Below, piece by piece: positions 36,510-45,354 of a stretch of DNA of 64,000 nucleotides. This stretch comes from Thiohalomonas sp963783235 (GTDB taxonomy: Bacteria; Pseudomonadota; Gammaproteobacteria; Thiohalomonadales; Thiohalomonadaceae): positions 620,001 to 684,000 of the forward strand of contig CAWAMN010000002.1 of NCBI GenBank assembly GCA_963783235.1. Direction: 5' to 3'. The stretch's first letter is position 1. Every line of letters starts with the position of its first letter. The notes beneath the pieces were generated by a model. The model made no database searches. It was not told where the DNA came from and saw only the letters and a list, made by a program, of their open reading frames with translations. A program made the position numbers and the translations under genes.

Positions 36510-38768
36510 TCAAACCCTCTCCACTCGCACGAGCGAGCGGCCCATGGCGACAGAACCGATTCGACGGTCCTGATCGCTGGAGGCGAGATTGGAGTCGGCA
36601 GCGCCCCTATTATTGGCGGTGCTCATACGCGGGTCGAAGTGACCGAAGCCGTGGGCCATGAAGACCGTGTCCCTGCGAATACGCGGAGTCACCTTGGCCT
36701 TGAGGACACCAGCGCGCCCCTGCCGATCCGCAACCCGCACCTCATCGCCTTGACTGATGTTTCGCTCGGCCGCGGCATCCGGGTGAATCCAGAGTTCGTT
36801 TTCCGCCATCAAGTCGGCAAGCCAGATGTTGTTTTGGGTGCGGGCGTGGGTATGCACGCCGACCCGGCCGAACGTGAGGTGGAATTCTCCCTTTTCCGGG
36901 CGCACCTGAGGTTCGTAATCGAGGGCCCCGTCCATTCCCAGCGTCTTGAGCCGAGAGGGGACCAGTTCGACCTTTCCACTGGGCGTCGGGAATTTCGAAC
37001 GGCGGCCGAATTCCCGGGGGAAATTCTCCTCGGGATTGCCCGGAAGCTTGACAACGCCCTTCTCCTCCAATTCACGGCGGGAGAGCCCGACCTTTCGCAG
37101 GCGTTCGTCAACCAGATCGGCGACCGTGTCGTGCGGGAAGTAGTCGCCCAGCGCCATCCGGTTCGCCAACTCCTTGCAGATACTCCAGGCGTCGCGGGTG
37201 TCGTGGAGCGGTTTCATGGCCGGGGTTCTGAGGGCGACATAACCATCCTGTGCCCCGCCGGTCTGCAGATCGTCATACCGCTCCAGATAGCTCGCCTCGG
37301 GCAGGAGAATATCGGCGAACAGATTCATCTCGTTGGGCATGACGTCCGCCGCCACGAAAAACTCCATGTTGTCGATGGACTTACGCACCGTGTTCCAGTC
37401 GGTGCTGTTCATGAAACCGTTGCCGCCGGCGGTGAGCAGCGCTTTTATGGGATAGGGTTCCTGGTCCGCCATAGCCTTCCACATCTGGTTGGTGAGACCC
37501 AGGTCGGGGTTGGCCAGGGGCCACTTACCGGCAACTCCCGCCCCATCGGCCCGCACGGCCTGGCCATGCTCATCCAGCAGTCTTGCGGGCAGATCCGCGT
37601 GAGGGTGTGAGAACGGAGGCAGGTCCGGCTCGGGTATCTTGAACGACGTGGGGGTATATACGCCGCCCTTTCTATCCCAGATGCCAAAGAGCGAGTTCAG
37701 GATGGCGACCGAGGTTCCCGTACCCAGGTCGTTGGCGGTGCGGGTCAGGCGACGCGGCGAGTAGACCAGAACCGCCGGTGCCGCCTCCGCCATCTCCCGG
37801 GCGATGCGAACGATCGTGGCCGCGGGGATCTCGGTCTCCGCTTCCGCCCATTCGGGGGTATAGCGCGCGACCCGCGCCTTCAGCTCGTCAAGGCCGGTGG
37901 TGTATTCCGCCACAAAGTCACGGTCGTAGAGCCCCTCGTTGATGACCACGTGAATGAGGGCGAGCAGCAGGGCGTGATCAGTCAGTGGGCGAATGGGCAG
38001 CCATTCATCGGCCTTGGAGGCGGTGATGGTATAGCGCGGATCCAGGTACACCACTTTGGCACCACGGCTCACGCCCTCCATCCAGGCCTTGGTTTCACCG
38101 TTGTGTAGCGACTCGGTGACGTTGCGCCCGAGCATGAGGAAGTAGCGGCAGTTTTCCAGGTCCAGGGTTTCGTTGCCGGTCAGGTTTTTCCCCGCCACGA
38201 GCATGTTGGAGACGCCCCGCGGACCACAGCAGAGCCCGAAGACGGGACTGGTGGTGTTGGGCGTTCCGAAGGCGTGGGCGAGGCGGTGATAGGGCTTTTC
38301 CCAACTGCCGTGGCCGATCATCGCCAGCGAATGTGCTCCGTACTTGCGCTTGATGCGCATCAGCCCGTCGGCGACCCGGTCGTAGGCCTCCTCCCAGGAG
38401 ATGCGTTGCCATTTGCCCTCACCGCGCTTGCCGATGCGACGCATGGGGTACTTCAGGCGGTCCGGGTCATAGGCCACCATCAGCCCTGCGTTGCCTTTGG
38501 CGCATACGACCCCGCAGTTGTTGGGATGCTCGGGGTTGCCGTCTATCTTCACGGCCCGGCCGTCCCGCACGCGGACCTTGAGTCCACAACGCCAATAGCA
38601 CATGTCGCAGAAACCGTAGACCGTCTCTCTGGGCTTGAGCGATTCGTTGTGATGCGGCGCATCGATGCGTGCCAGAGCGCTGGTGGGATGGCCGGCCACA
38701 CTCAGAGCCGTGCCGGCGGCGGCACCGCGCAGGAACTGGCGGCGCCGGGGATCGAAGCGTCGGGGCAT
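36510..38768 (-). CDS. Tat-exported molybdopterin oxidoreductase, polysulfide/thiosulfate reductase-like catalytic subunit
   Basis: 752 residues. A twin-arginine signal is clear (RRRQFLRGAAAGTALSVAGH). An N-terminal 4Fe-4S site follows (CDMCYWRCGL...CGVVCAKG). The molybdenum-pterin domains include HGSWEKPYHRLAHAFGTPNT and GLCCGPRG, whose cysteine sits at the Mo-ligand position. The C-terminal domain has the late pterin-binding stretch (LTFGRVGVHTHARTQNNIWL). Size and companions (four-cluster FeS protein, FdnI-like cytochrome b, TorD chaperone) fit the polysulfide/thiosulfate-reductase branch; a formate or tetrathionate enzyme cannot be excluded from sequence alone. Next to sqr a role in sulfur metabolism is attractive. 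The start overlaps the TorD stop by one base (TGATG). Confidence 0.85.
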   Translation of the reverse strand: MPRRFDPRRRQFLRGAAAGTALSVAGHPTSALARIDAPHHNESLKPRETVYGFCDMCYWRCGLKVRVRDGRAVKIDGNPEHPNNCGVVCAKGNAGLMVAYDPDRLKYPMRRIGKRGEGKWQRISWEEAYDRVADGLMRIKRKYGAHSLAMIGHGSWEKPYHRLAHAFGTPNTTSPVFGLCCGPRGVSNMLVAGKNLTGNETLDLENCRYFLMLGRNVTESLHNGETKAWMEGVSRGAKVVYLDPRYTITASKADEWLPIRPLTDHALLLALIHVVINEGLYDRDFVAEYTTGLDELKARVARYTPEWAEAETEIPAATIVRIAREMAEAAPAVLVYSPRRLTRTANDLGTGTSVAILNSLFGIWDRKGGVYTPTSFKIPEPDLPPFSHPHADLPARLLDEHGQAVRADGAGVAGKWPLANPDLGLTNQMWKAMADQEPYPIKALLTAGGNGFMNSTDWNTVRKSIDNMEFFVAADVMPNEMNLFADILLPEASYLERYDDLQTGGAQDGYVALRTPAMKPLHDTRDAWSICKELANRMALGDYFPHDTVADLVDERLRKVGLSRRELEEKGVVKLPGNPEENFPREFGRRSKFPTPSGKVELVPSRLKTLGMDGALDYEPQVRPEKGEFHLTFGRVGVHTHARTQNNIWLADLMAENELWIHPDAAAERNISQGDEVRVADRQGRAGVLKAKVTPRIRRDTVFMAHGFGHFDPRMSTANNRGAADSNLASSDQDRRIGSVAMGRSLVRVERV

Positions 38769-39376
38769 CAGGCGACTCCTCGGGCAAGAGAGTATCGGGA
38801 TGGGCGGTCGGGCGCAGAGGCGACGTTGCTCAAATCCCAGGCGATCAGCCGATCCAGAAAGTCAGCGGCGGCAAGGAACCACGACGATGGGCGAGCCTCG
38901 CGCAGGGCTGCGGTAAACCGTGGTGTCCAGCACGCCAGGTGTTCGCTCAGGAGCCAACGCTGTGTTGCCCGGGTCGATGCCCTGTGGTCGGCCAGCCAGG
39001 CCATGAACTCCAGCTCGGAGACAATATGGTCGGGCAGAAAGCCCCCATCGGCCTGCAGCCCGTGGGCGGCCATCATCTCGCGAATGCAAAGGGTGGTTTT
39101 CCCCATGAGCTGCCGCTCCCTTTCGAGCCAAAAGGAGGCAAAGGGCTGTGCCGCTACGTGGGGGGCTCCCAGGACGAAAAGACGGCTGTACTCCGCGATG
39201 AGGTCGTCATGGCAAAGACGGGAATGGGGGGGGATGGACTCGATGAGGAGGCGCCACTGCCCGTCGCACGACTTTTCGAAGAGCAGACTGGATGCCAGTT
39301 CACCGAAACGCTGGAGTGTTTCCCGGTCCGGCTGCTGATAGAACGCCGCGGCAATCAGATAAAGCTTGGCCCGCAT
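38768..39376 (-). CDS. TorD/DmsD-family molybdoenzyme chaperone
   Basis: 202 residues, all-helical by composition. The region LIAEYSRLFVLGAPHVAAQP followed by FASFWLERERQLMGKTTLCI is the TorD-family core (Y-x-x-LF...GP...P), and the later LPDHIVSELEFMAWL segment corresponds to the PDHIxxEL motif of these chaperones. Members bind Tat signal peptides and help insert molybdopterin before export. It precedes the catalytic subunit in the same operon with a one-base overlap, so that subunit is its likely client. Confidence 0.9.
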   Translation of the reverse strand: MRAKLYLIAAAFYQQPDRETLQRFGELASSLLFEKSCDGQWRLLIESIPPHSRLCHDDLIAEYSRLFVLGAPHVAAQPFASFWLERERQLMGKTTLCIREMMAAHGLQADGGFLPDHIVSELEFMAWLADHRASTRATQRWLLSEHLACWTPRFTAALREARPSSWFLAAADFLDRLIAWDLSNVASAPDRPSRYSLARGVA

Positions 39377-39449
39377 AGATGATTATTCCGGTCAACTGAA
39401 CGTGTTACCGGATGCTATGGCAGGCTTCGGGCGGCCGCATTGAGAATCG

Positions 39450-40136
39450 TCAATCCTCGGCGATTTCCCGCAGACGGCCGAGGTCGACGCGAAACCCCCG
39501 GGGTTGCTCCTCGAGAATACCTGAACGCTTGAACTCGGCGATGACGCGGCTGGCCAACTCTGTGGTGACGCCGAGTATGGCACCCATGTCCCGGCGATTG
39601 AAAAGTGAACAGCACCGCTCGCCCGTCTCGTCCGCCAGCCGCAAGACCAAACGCGCCACCCGGCGCCGCACGGATCCCGTGGAGAGTTCGGTGAGCCACG
39701 CATCGGCTTCCGATAGCGCCCGCTGCCAACGGCACATCAGTTCACGATGCAGGACCGGTTTATCCTGATCGAGACGCTGGAGAACTTCGGCTGGAATTCG
39801 ACACAGAATGGAACGCTGGATCACGACGGCTTCGTGCTGGTAGGGCTGACCGAGAAGGGCCTCGAGCCCGAGGACGTCACTGCTTTTCACCAGCCGCACA
39901 ATCCGCTGTCCTCCGTCGGGCAGGTACTGAACCAGTTTGATCAGGCCCTGACGCACGGTGTAGACGGCCCGGCCCGACTCGCCCATGCGATAGAGCACCG
40001 CCTGGGGCTCCATTGCCCTCTCCTCGATAGCATCCTGGATGGGGAGCAGGTCCCGCTCGTCCAAACCACCAAAAAGGACGCTGTCGCGAATGCCGCAGCT
40101 TCGGCAGCCGGTTGAGCACGGATCGGGCTGGGTCAT
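39450..40136 (-). CDS. CRP/FNR-family regulator
   Basis: 228 residues from ATG 40136 (MTQPDPCSTGCRSCGIRD). An N-terminal cysteine cluster (C-x3-C-x2-C) plus a later Cys (RSILCRIPAEV) resembles the 4Fe-4S ligand set of FNR. The cAMP-receptor-like beta-roll (about 30-130), dimer helix and C-terminal winged helix (RRDMGAILGVTTELASRVIA) are complete. It lies upstream of the torD-Mo-FeS-cytochrome operon on the same strand. Three perfect FNR/DNR-type boxes occur before denitrification genes at 55230, 56740 and 59384, and this is the only FNR-like gene in the window, so it may control them; that link is inference. An in-frame ATG 57 bases upstream is possible but adds residues without family similarity. 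Confidence 0.9.
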   Translation of the reverse strand: MTQPDPCSTGCRSCGIRDSVLFGGLDERDLLPIQDAIEERAMEPQAVLYRMGESGRAVYTVRQGLIKLVQYLPDGGQRIVRLVKSSDVLGLEALLGQPYQHEAVVIQRSILCRIPAEVLQRLDQDKPVLHRELMCRWQRALSEADAWLTELSTGSVRRRVARLVLRLADETGERCCSLFNRRDMGAILGVTTELASRVIAEFKRSGILEEQPRGFRVDLGRLREIAED

Positions 40137-40288
40137 ATCGGGTCGGCTCTGAAAGGTTTTGCCATTGTAACGCAAAGCGACAACAACGAGCACTCAGCCG
40201 CGTTCCGCTGACAGGGAGGGATCCCCGACCCAACGTGACTGCACCCGCCGACGGTCACAACTATCCTTGAGGGAGAGGACCCAGGCGA

Positions 40289-40471
40289 ATGCAGATGAAG
40301 GTATGCCCTTACCATTGCGGATGGTGTGAGGATCCGGCTTGCGAGGCACAGGGGTGTTGGCACACCGGAACGCCGCCGCTTATCGCCTGTGAAAAGTGTG
40401 GTGAACTTCACGAGCCCTACGCCGAACGGGTCCACTGCGCCGGATGCTGCGAACGGTTCCGGGAGGATTAG
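40289..40471 (+). CDS. Small ten-cysteine protein upstream of Ku
   Basis: 60 residues with ten cysteines and several histidines (VCPYHCGWCEDPACEAQGCW, IACEKCGELHEP, VHCAGCCERF), suggesting two zinc-binding knuckles. GGGAGAGG lies about twelve bases upstream and a second ATG six bases in is an equally good start. It ends three bases before the Ku start, so the two are probably co-translated. I do not recognise the family. A structural zinc protein linked to double-strand break repair is a guess from position. Confidence 0.65.
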   Translation: MQMKVCPYHCGWCEDPACEAQGCWHTGTPPLIACEKCGELHEPYAERVHCAGCCERFRED

Positions 40472-40473
40472 AT

Positions 40474-41319
40474 ATGTCGCGGGTAATCTGGAAAGGCAGT
40501 ATCAGCTTTGGCCTCGTCAACGTCCCGGTCTCCCTCTACTCGGGCGAACAGCGGGACGAGATCCATTTCCATCAGCTGGACAAGCGCAACCTATCCCCCA
40601 TCGGCTATCAGCGGGTCAACAAGAACACCGGTCAAGAGGTCCCCTGGGATGAGATCGTCAAGGGCTACGAGTATGAGAAGGGCGATTACGTTCTGGTCTC
40701 CGATGACGAGCTCAAACAGGCCAATCCCGAAGCGACCCAAACGGTGGAGATCATCGATTTCGTCCAGGGTGAGGCCATCCCGCTCATGTACTTCGACAAG
40801 CCCTACTACCTGGAGCCGCAGAAGCGGGCAGAGAAGGGCTATGTACTGCTCAGGGAGACACTGCGGCGCACCGGAAAGGTCGGTATCGCCCGGGTGGTAC
40901 TGAGAACGCGTCAGTACCTCGCGGCTCTGGTTCCGGTGGAGAACGCACTGGTCTTGGAGATGCTGCGCTACGACTACGAGCTGCGAAAGCCTCGGGAATT
41001 CAACCTTCCCGCCGAGGACCTCGAAGCGTACGGCATGTCCGACCGGGAGATCGACATGGCCGAGCGGCTAGTCGAAGGCATGGCCAGCGAGTGGCAGCCG
41101 GAGAAGTACCACGACGAATTCCGGGAGGATGTCCTGCACCTTATCGATGAAAAGGTGCGAACCGGAAAGACGCACGAAATCGGCGTTGCGCCGCCGCAGC
41201 CTGCACGCCGCCGCGCCGAGGTGGTCGACCTGATGGCCCTGCTCAAGCAGAGCGTCGAAGAGACGGAAAAGAGCCGCGGCAAAAAAACCGCCCCCAAGCG
41301 GCCCCGAAAACGGGCCTGA
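40474..41319 (+). CDS. ku: Ku protein, bacterial NHEJ
   Basis: 281 residues from ATG 40474 (MSRVIWKGSISFGLVNVPVS), which has GGGAGGA seven bases upstream; the longer start at 40444 overlaps the preceding gene. Bacterial Ku is a homodimeric ring that loads on DNA ends and recruits ligase D. The family start (WKGSISFGLVNVPVSLY) and core (GYQRVNKNTGQEVPWDEIVK) are well conserved. The C-terminus ends in a lysine/arginine-rich tail (EKSRGKKTAPKRPRKRA) of the kind used for extra DNA contacts. It is followed after 166 bp by ligD on the same strand. Confidence 0.97.
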   Translation: MSRVIWKGSISFGLVNVPVSLYSGEQRDEIHFHQLDKRNLSPIGYQRVNKNTGQEVPWDEIVKGYEYEKGDYVLVSDDELKQANPEATQTVEIIDFVQGEAIPLMYFDKPYYLEPQKRAEKGYVLLRETLRRTGKVGIARVVLRTRQYLAALVPVENALVLEMLRYDYELRKPREFNLPAEDLEAYGMSDREIDMAERLVEGMASEWQPEKYHDEFREDVLHLIDEKVRTGKTHEIGVAPPQPARRRAEVVDLMALLKQSVEETEKSRGKKTAPKRPRKRA

Positions 41320-41485
41320 CGGAACGGAGGTCAACTGCGGGGGAACTCGGGAAATTCCAGCCCAAACCAATCAAAAAGAACGCCGGACGAACCGTCCAGC
41401 GCCGGCGGAGTACCGCTGGCTCCCTTCGTGCTCTCCGTGGCTGCATTGCCCGTGTTCCCGCGATTGAATTCACTCGGATCGGCCT

Positions 41486-43990
41486 ATGGCACTGGAGGAG
41501 TACCGGCGGAGAAGGGATTTCGAACGCACGCCCGAGCCGAGCGGCAGCGAGGCGATGGCAGCCGGGGAGGGTCCCCTGTTCGTGGTGCAGAAACATGCGG
41601 CGCGTCGACTGCACTATGACTTTCGTCTGCAGATCGGAGGCGTGCTAAAGAGCTGGGCCGTGCCCAAAGGGCCGAGTCCCGACCCGGCAGACCGGCGTTT
41701 GGCGGTGGAAACCGAAGACCATCCCCTCGACTACGGCCGTTTCGAAGGTGTGATTCCGAAAGGCGAGTACGGCGCCGGTGCGGTGCTGCTTTGGGACCGC
41801 GGCACCTGGCATCCGGAAGGTGATCCGGAGACCGCCTACCGCCGCGGGCACCTGAGCTTTCGGCTCGAAGGTGAAAAGCTGCGGGGCCGTTGGTCGCTGG
41901 TGCGCACCAGCGGGAAGGAGGGTAATGACTGGCTGCTGATCAAATCGGATGACGACTATGCCGGGATCCACTGGAGCAGCCTGGAGGTGAACCGCAGTGT
42001 ACTCTCCGGGCGAACCCTGGAGCAGATCGCCGGGGCCCCTGCTCGTCTCTGGCATTCCGACTCGGGGCTTCAGGAACTGCTGCCCGACATCGAGGGCAAA
42101 CCCGCGCCCTTGCCGGACTCGGTGGGCGCCCAACTCGCCTTGCTCACCGAAGTCCCACCGGAGGGCGAACAGTGGGTGCACGAGATCAAATTCGACGGCT
42201 ACCGCATTCTCGCCCGTATCGAAGGGGGGACGGTTCGGCTTTTCAGCCGAAACGGCAAGGACTGGACCGAGAAATTCCCGATCATCGCTTCCGCCCTTGC
42301 CGGACTGCCGGTTCGAACCGCCTGGCTCGATGGCGAAATCTGCGCGCTGCTGCCCGACGGGAGAACAACGTTTCAGGGACTTCAGGAGGCATTGAGCCAA
42401 ACACGCGATGAGGAGCTGGTCTACTTCCTTTTCGATGCACTCTATCTGGACGGCCTGGAGCTTCGGGACAAGCGGCTCGAGGAACGCAAGGCCATCCTGG
42501 GTCAGTTGCTGGAAACCATCGGCACCGAGACCTCCCCCCTCCGTTATACGGACCACATCATCGGCTACGGACCGGCCTTCTATCAGCAGGCGTGCCGTCT
42601 CGGGCTGGAAGGGACGCTGGCCAAGCGTGCAGGCGCGCCCTATCGGGCCGGTCGCGGGCGGGACTGGCGAAAAATCAAATGCCTCCTGCAGCAGGAGTTT
42701 GTCATCGGCGGTTTTACCGACCCCTCGGGAGGCCGGAAGGGCTTCGGGGCGCTGCTGCTCGGACTTTTTGAAGGCCCGGATTTCCGTTATGTCGGCAGAG
42801 TCGGAACGGGATTTACGGAAGCGGTGCTTCAGGACCTTTTTGGACGACTGCAGCGGCTCGTCCAGTCCGAAACCCCATTTTCGATCGACGCCCCCCAGGG
42901 CGGCCCTTCCATCCACTGGGTGCGACCGGAACTGGTGGCGGAGGTGCAGTTCTCCGAATGGACCCGCGACGGCGTGCTGCGCACGCCCTCCTACCAGGGG
43001 CTCAGGGAGGACAAACCGCCAGGCGAGGTTCGACGCGAATCACCGGACCGTTCCCCCGAAGCGCCTCCGGAGACGCCGGGGCCCGCCTCTCGGATGAAGG
43101 ACCGCAGAGACGATTTGAAGCTCTCCCATCCGGATAAGGTACTCTTCCCGGAACAGGGCCTGACCAAACGCGACCTGGCTCGCTACTTCCAGAGCGTCGC
43201 CGACTGGGTCCTGCCGACTCTGGTCGGGCGTCCCCTCACCCTTTTCCGCTGCCCCGATGGGCGCCACAAAGGCTGCTTCTTCCAAAAACACGCGGACGGC
43301 ACGATCCCGAAGGCGATTCGCCGGGTCACGATCCCCGAGAAGGAGGCCGATGAGGTCTACCTCTACATCGAGGATCTCGAGGGACTTATCGGACTGGTGC
43401 AGATGGGCGTTCTGGAAATCCATACCTGGGGTGCACGCGCCGATCGTCCCGACTCGCCGGATCGGATCATCTTCGACCTGGATCCCGACGAGGGGCTCGG
43501 GTGGCAGGCGGTGATCGATGCGGCACTTGCGGTCCGTTCCCGTTTGCAGGGATTGGGTTTCGATTCTTTCGTGAAGACCACCGGGGGTAAGGGTCTGCAC
43601 GTGGAGGCACCGATTGTTCGCCGGCACAGATGGGGCGAGGTGAAGACGTTCGCCAAGGCGGTCGCGGACGACCTCGTCAGAGAGGCCCCGCGGCTCTATA
43701 CCGCCAGCCCCGCGAAGCGCGCAAGAAAAGGAAAGCTGTTCATCGACTATCTGCGAAACACCCGGGGAGCCACCGCGATTACCCCCTACGGTACCCGGGC
43801 GAAACACGGCGCCCCCGTGGCCACCCCCATCAGCTGGGATGAGCTGACCCCCGATCTCCGCTCGAACCAATGGGATGTGCGGACGCTACCCGAACGGCTT
43901 GCGGTCCTGCGAAACGATCCCTGGACGGGGTACAGCAAGGTCCGCCAGTCCATAACCGCAACCGTCCGGCGGCAACTGGACCTCGACTGA
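41486..43990 (+). CDS. ligD: Multifunctional DNA ligase D (phosphoesterase, ligase and polymerase domains)
   Basis: 834 residues in the order PE-LIG-POL. The 3'-phosphoesterase domain (about 1-170) has FVVQKHAARRLHYDFRLQ with the catalytic His/Asp/Arg residues. The ATP-dependent ligase domain (about 210-510) has nucleophile K235 in EIKFDGYR, and EGTLAKRAGAPYRAGRGRDW late in the nucleotidyltransferase core. The primase-polymerase domain begins near 545 (LSHPDKVLFPEQGLTKRDLA) and includes the catalytic DLDPDEG aspartates and KTTGGKGLHVEAPI. Together with Ku it gives a complete two-component end-joining system. The start MALEEYRRRRDFERTPEP is the family start. Confidence 0.97.
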   Translation: MALEEYRRRRDFERTPEPSGSEAMAAGEGPLFVVQKHAARRLHYDFRLQIGGVLKSWAVPKGPSPDPADRRLAVETEDHPLDYGRFEGVIPKGEYGAGAVLLWDRGTWHPEGDPETAYRRGHLSFRLEGEKLRGRWSLVRTSGKEGNDWLLIKSDDDYAGIHWSSLEVNRSVLSGRTLEQIAGAPARLWHSDSGLQELLPDIEGKPAPLPDSVGAQLALLTEVPPEGEQWVHEIKFDGYRILARIEGGTVRLFSRNGKDWTEKFPIIASALAGLPVRTAWLDGEICALLPDGRTTFQGLQEALSQTRDEELVYFLFDALYLDGLELRDKRLEERKAILGQLLETIGTETSPLRYTDHIIGYGPAFYQQACRLGLEGTLAKRAGAPYRAGRGRDWRKIKCLLQQEFVIGGFTDPSGGRKGFGALLLGLFEGPDFRYVGRVGTGFTEAVLQDLFGRLQRLVQSETPFSIDAPQGGPSIHWVRPELVAEVQFSEWTRDGVLRTPSYQGLREDKPPGEVRRESPDRSPEAPPETPGPASRMKDRRDDLKLSHPDKVLFPEQGLTKRDLARYFQSVADWVLPTLVGRPLTLFRCPDGRHKGCFFQKHADGTIPKAIRRVTIPEKEADEVYLYIEDLEGLIGLVQMGVLEIHTWGARADRPDSPDRIIFDLDPDEGLGWQAVIDAALAVRSRLQGLGFDSFVKTTGGKGLHVEAPIVRRHRWGEVKTFAKAVADDLVREAPRLYTASPAKRARKGKLFIDYLRNTRGATAITPYGTRAKHGAPVATPISWDELTPDLRSNQWDVRTLPERLAVLRNDPWTGYSKVRQSITATVRRQLDLD

Positions 43991-44102
43991 ACCCGCGTCG
44001 TTGCCGAACAGGTGTTCGGACGGACGATGAACGCCGGTTCACACGGCAGAGTGAATCATGGCCGGCTAGACTTCGGAACGAGACGTTGGCCGGGAGGGCC
44101 CA

Positions 44103-44576
44103 ATGCGAAAACGGATAATCGAACGGGAAGCCCGCCCCTCGCCCGTCGAGGCGGCGGGCTGGCTGGATCTCGAGCGGTTGGCGCGCGCGGAGATCACCTC
44201 CGAAGACCCGCAGCACCCGATCGAGGATGCACTGAGCCCGCCCGGCAACGGCGGCTGGCTCGCGGAAACACCGGGGCCGCAAACGCTGCGGCTGCTGTTT
44301 GACCAGCCGCGACGTGTCGGGCGCATACGCCTCGTGTTTGAAGAGCACGATACGACGCGGACCCAGGAATTTGTACTGCGCTGGTCTACGAGCGGCGGTC
44401 ACACCTACCGCGAGATTGTCCGCCAGCAATACAACTTCAGCCCCCCCACGACGGAGCGCGAGGAAGAGGATTTCGAGACAGCGCTGGAGGGCGTAACGGC
44501 TCTGGAAATCGTGATCATCCCCGACATCGGGGGCGGTCAGGCCCGCGCCTCGCTGAGCGAATTGCGCCTGGCCTAG
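44103..44576 (+). CDS. Conserved hypothetical, possible galactose-binding-like (discoidin) fold
   Basis: 157 residues, no signal peptide. The run LRLLFDQPRRVGRIRLVFEE, then TQEFVLRWSTSGGHTYREIV, then VTALEIVIIPDIGGGQARAS is beta-rich and patterned like a discoidin/F5-8-type-C domain, but I assign it only to that general fold. ATG 44103 follows GGGAGGGCCCA. It lies downstream of ligD on the same strand. Its stop codon abuts the dispersed repeat at 44578. Function unknown. Confidence 0.65.
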   Translation: MRKRIIEREARPSPVEAAGWLDLERLARAEITSEDPQHPIEDALSPPGNGGWLAETPGPQTLRLLFDQPRRVGRIRLVFEEHDTTRTQEFVLRWSTSGGHTYREIVRQQYNFSPPTTEREEEDFETALEGVTALEIVIIPDIGGGQARASLSELRLA

Positions 44577-44577
44577 T

Positions 44578-44722
44578 GGGCTGTTGAAAAAGGTTTTGTG
44601 TCCCTTCTCCCTGAGGGAGAAGGTTAGGATGAGGGGGATAAAATCAGTAACTTACCTTTTATTGAGTCCCCTCACCCCAGCCCTCTCCCTCTGGAGAGGG
44701 TCGGGGTGAGCGTCCCTTTAAC
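44578..44722. repeat. Dispersed repeat element (GGCTGTTGAAAAA family), copy 1
   Basis: Begins TGGGCTGTTGAAAAAGG immediately after a TAG stop codon and contains CCTTCTCCCTGAGGGAGAAGG, a strong hairpin that could end transcription, followed by CCCTCACCCC... and a second hairpin-like GAGAGGG block. The copy at 51703-51836 has the same order of parts in the opposite orientation. Here the far terminal repeat is degraded. Confidence 0.7.
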
Positions 44723-44737
44723 GGCCCGCCCGGGAGC

Positions 44738-45295
44738 CTACCAGTACCGAACCCGTCCGGTATCGACGTGAATAAAATCGGACTGCGGGTAGTAACCCAC
44801 ACCTCCCCGCTTCAGGGTCACCGCAGCCTGCTTGAGCTCGCGCGTAGCCGTCCCGGGCAAGCGGATGTCGACCGCCTTGCCGACCATATGCAGGCTGTAT
44901 TTCGCGACGCCCCCGGAGCGGGTTCGCAGATAAGCGTTGGTGCGCCTGGAGCGGTAACCCGAGATCACGTGATAGGCCTTACCGTTTCCAAGCCTCTCCC
45001 GAAGGCCCCAGAGCAGATCCAGTAAGGCAGGGTCGATGGCCTTGACCTCGCCAGTGCGATAGTCCCGCAGGATGAAGTCGATCGTCTTCAGGGCATCGGG
45101 CAGATAGCGTCCCGCCTCCCAGTAGACAGTACGCAGGGATTCCCCCGTATGCAGGTCGTAGAACGCCAGTTCCCGCGCCGGTTTTACGGCGGCTGACGCC
45201 GGCGGGAGAATGAACCCGGTGGCGAAGGCCGCCGCGGTTTTCAGCAAGGCACGTCGGTCGCCATCTGTGCAGTGGCGCTGTTTGCGTTTACCCAT
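44738..45295 (-). CDS. YcbK/MepK-like M15-family peptidase (DUF882), Tat-type signal
   Basis: 185 residues. The N-terminus carries a twin-arginine-like signal (DRRALLKTAAAFATGFILPP). The catalytic domain has VISGYRSRRTNAYLRTRSGG, LHMVGKAVDIRLPG and the final FIHVDTGRVRYW, supplying the His/Asp/His zinc ligands of peptidase M15_2. The E. coli relative cleaves 3-3 peptidoglycan cross-links. That fits the next gene on the same strand, an L,D-transpeptidase which makes such links. About 60 bp separate them. Confidence 0.9.
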   Translation of the reverse strand: MGKRKQRHCTDGDRRALLKTAAAFATGFILPPASAAVKPARELAFYDLHTGESLRTVYWEAGRYLPDALKTIDFILRDYRTGEVKAIDPALLDLLWGLRERLGNGKAYHVISGYRSRRTNAYLRTRSGGVAKYSLHMVGKAVDIRLPGTATRELKQAAVTLKRGGVGYYPQSDFIHVDTGRVRYW

Positions 45296-45354
45296 ATCAT
45301 CCCTCGATTCGGATCGAGGGAATCACACCGGAAACGCGACAATGCGTAAATGAA

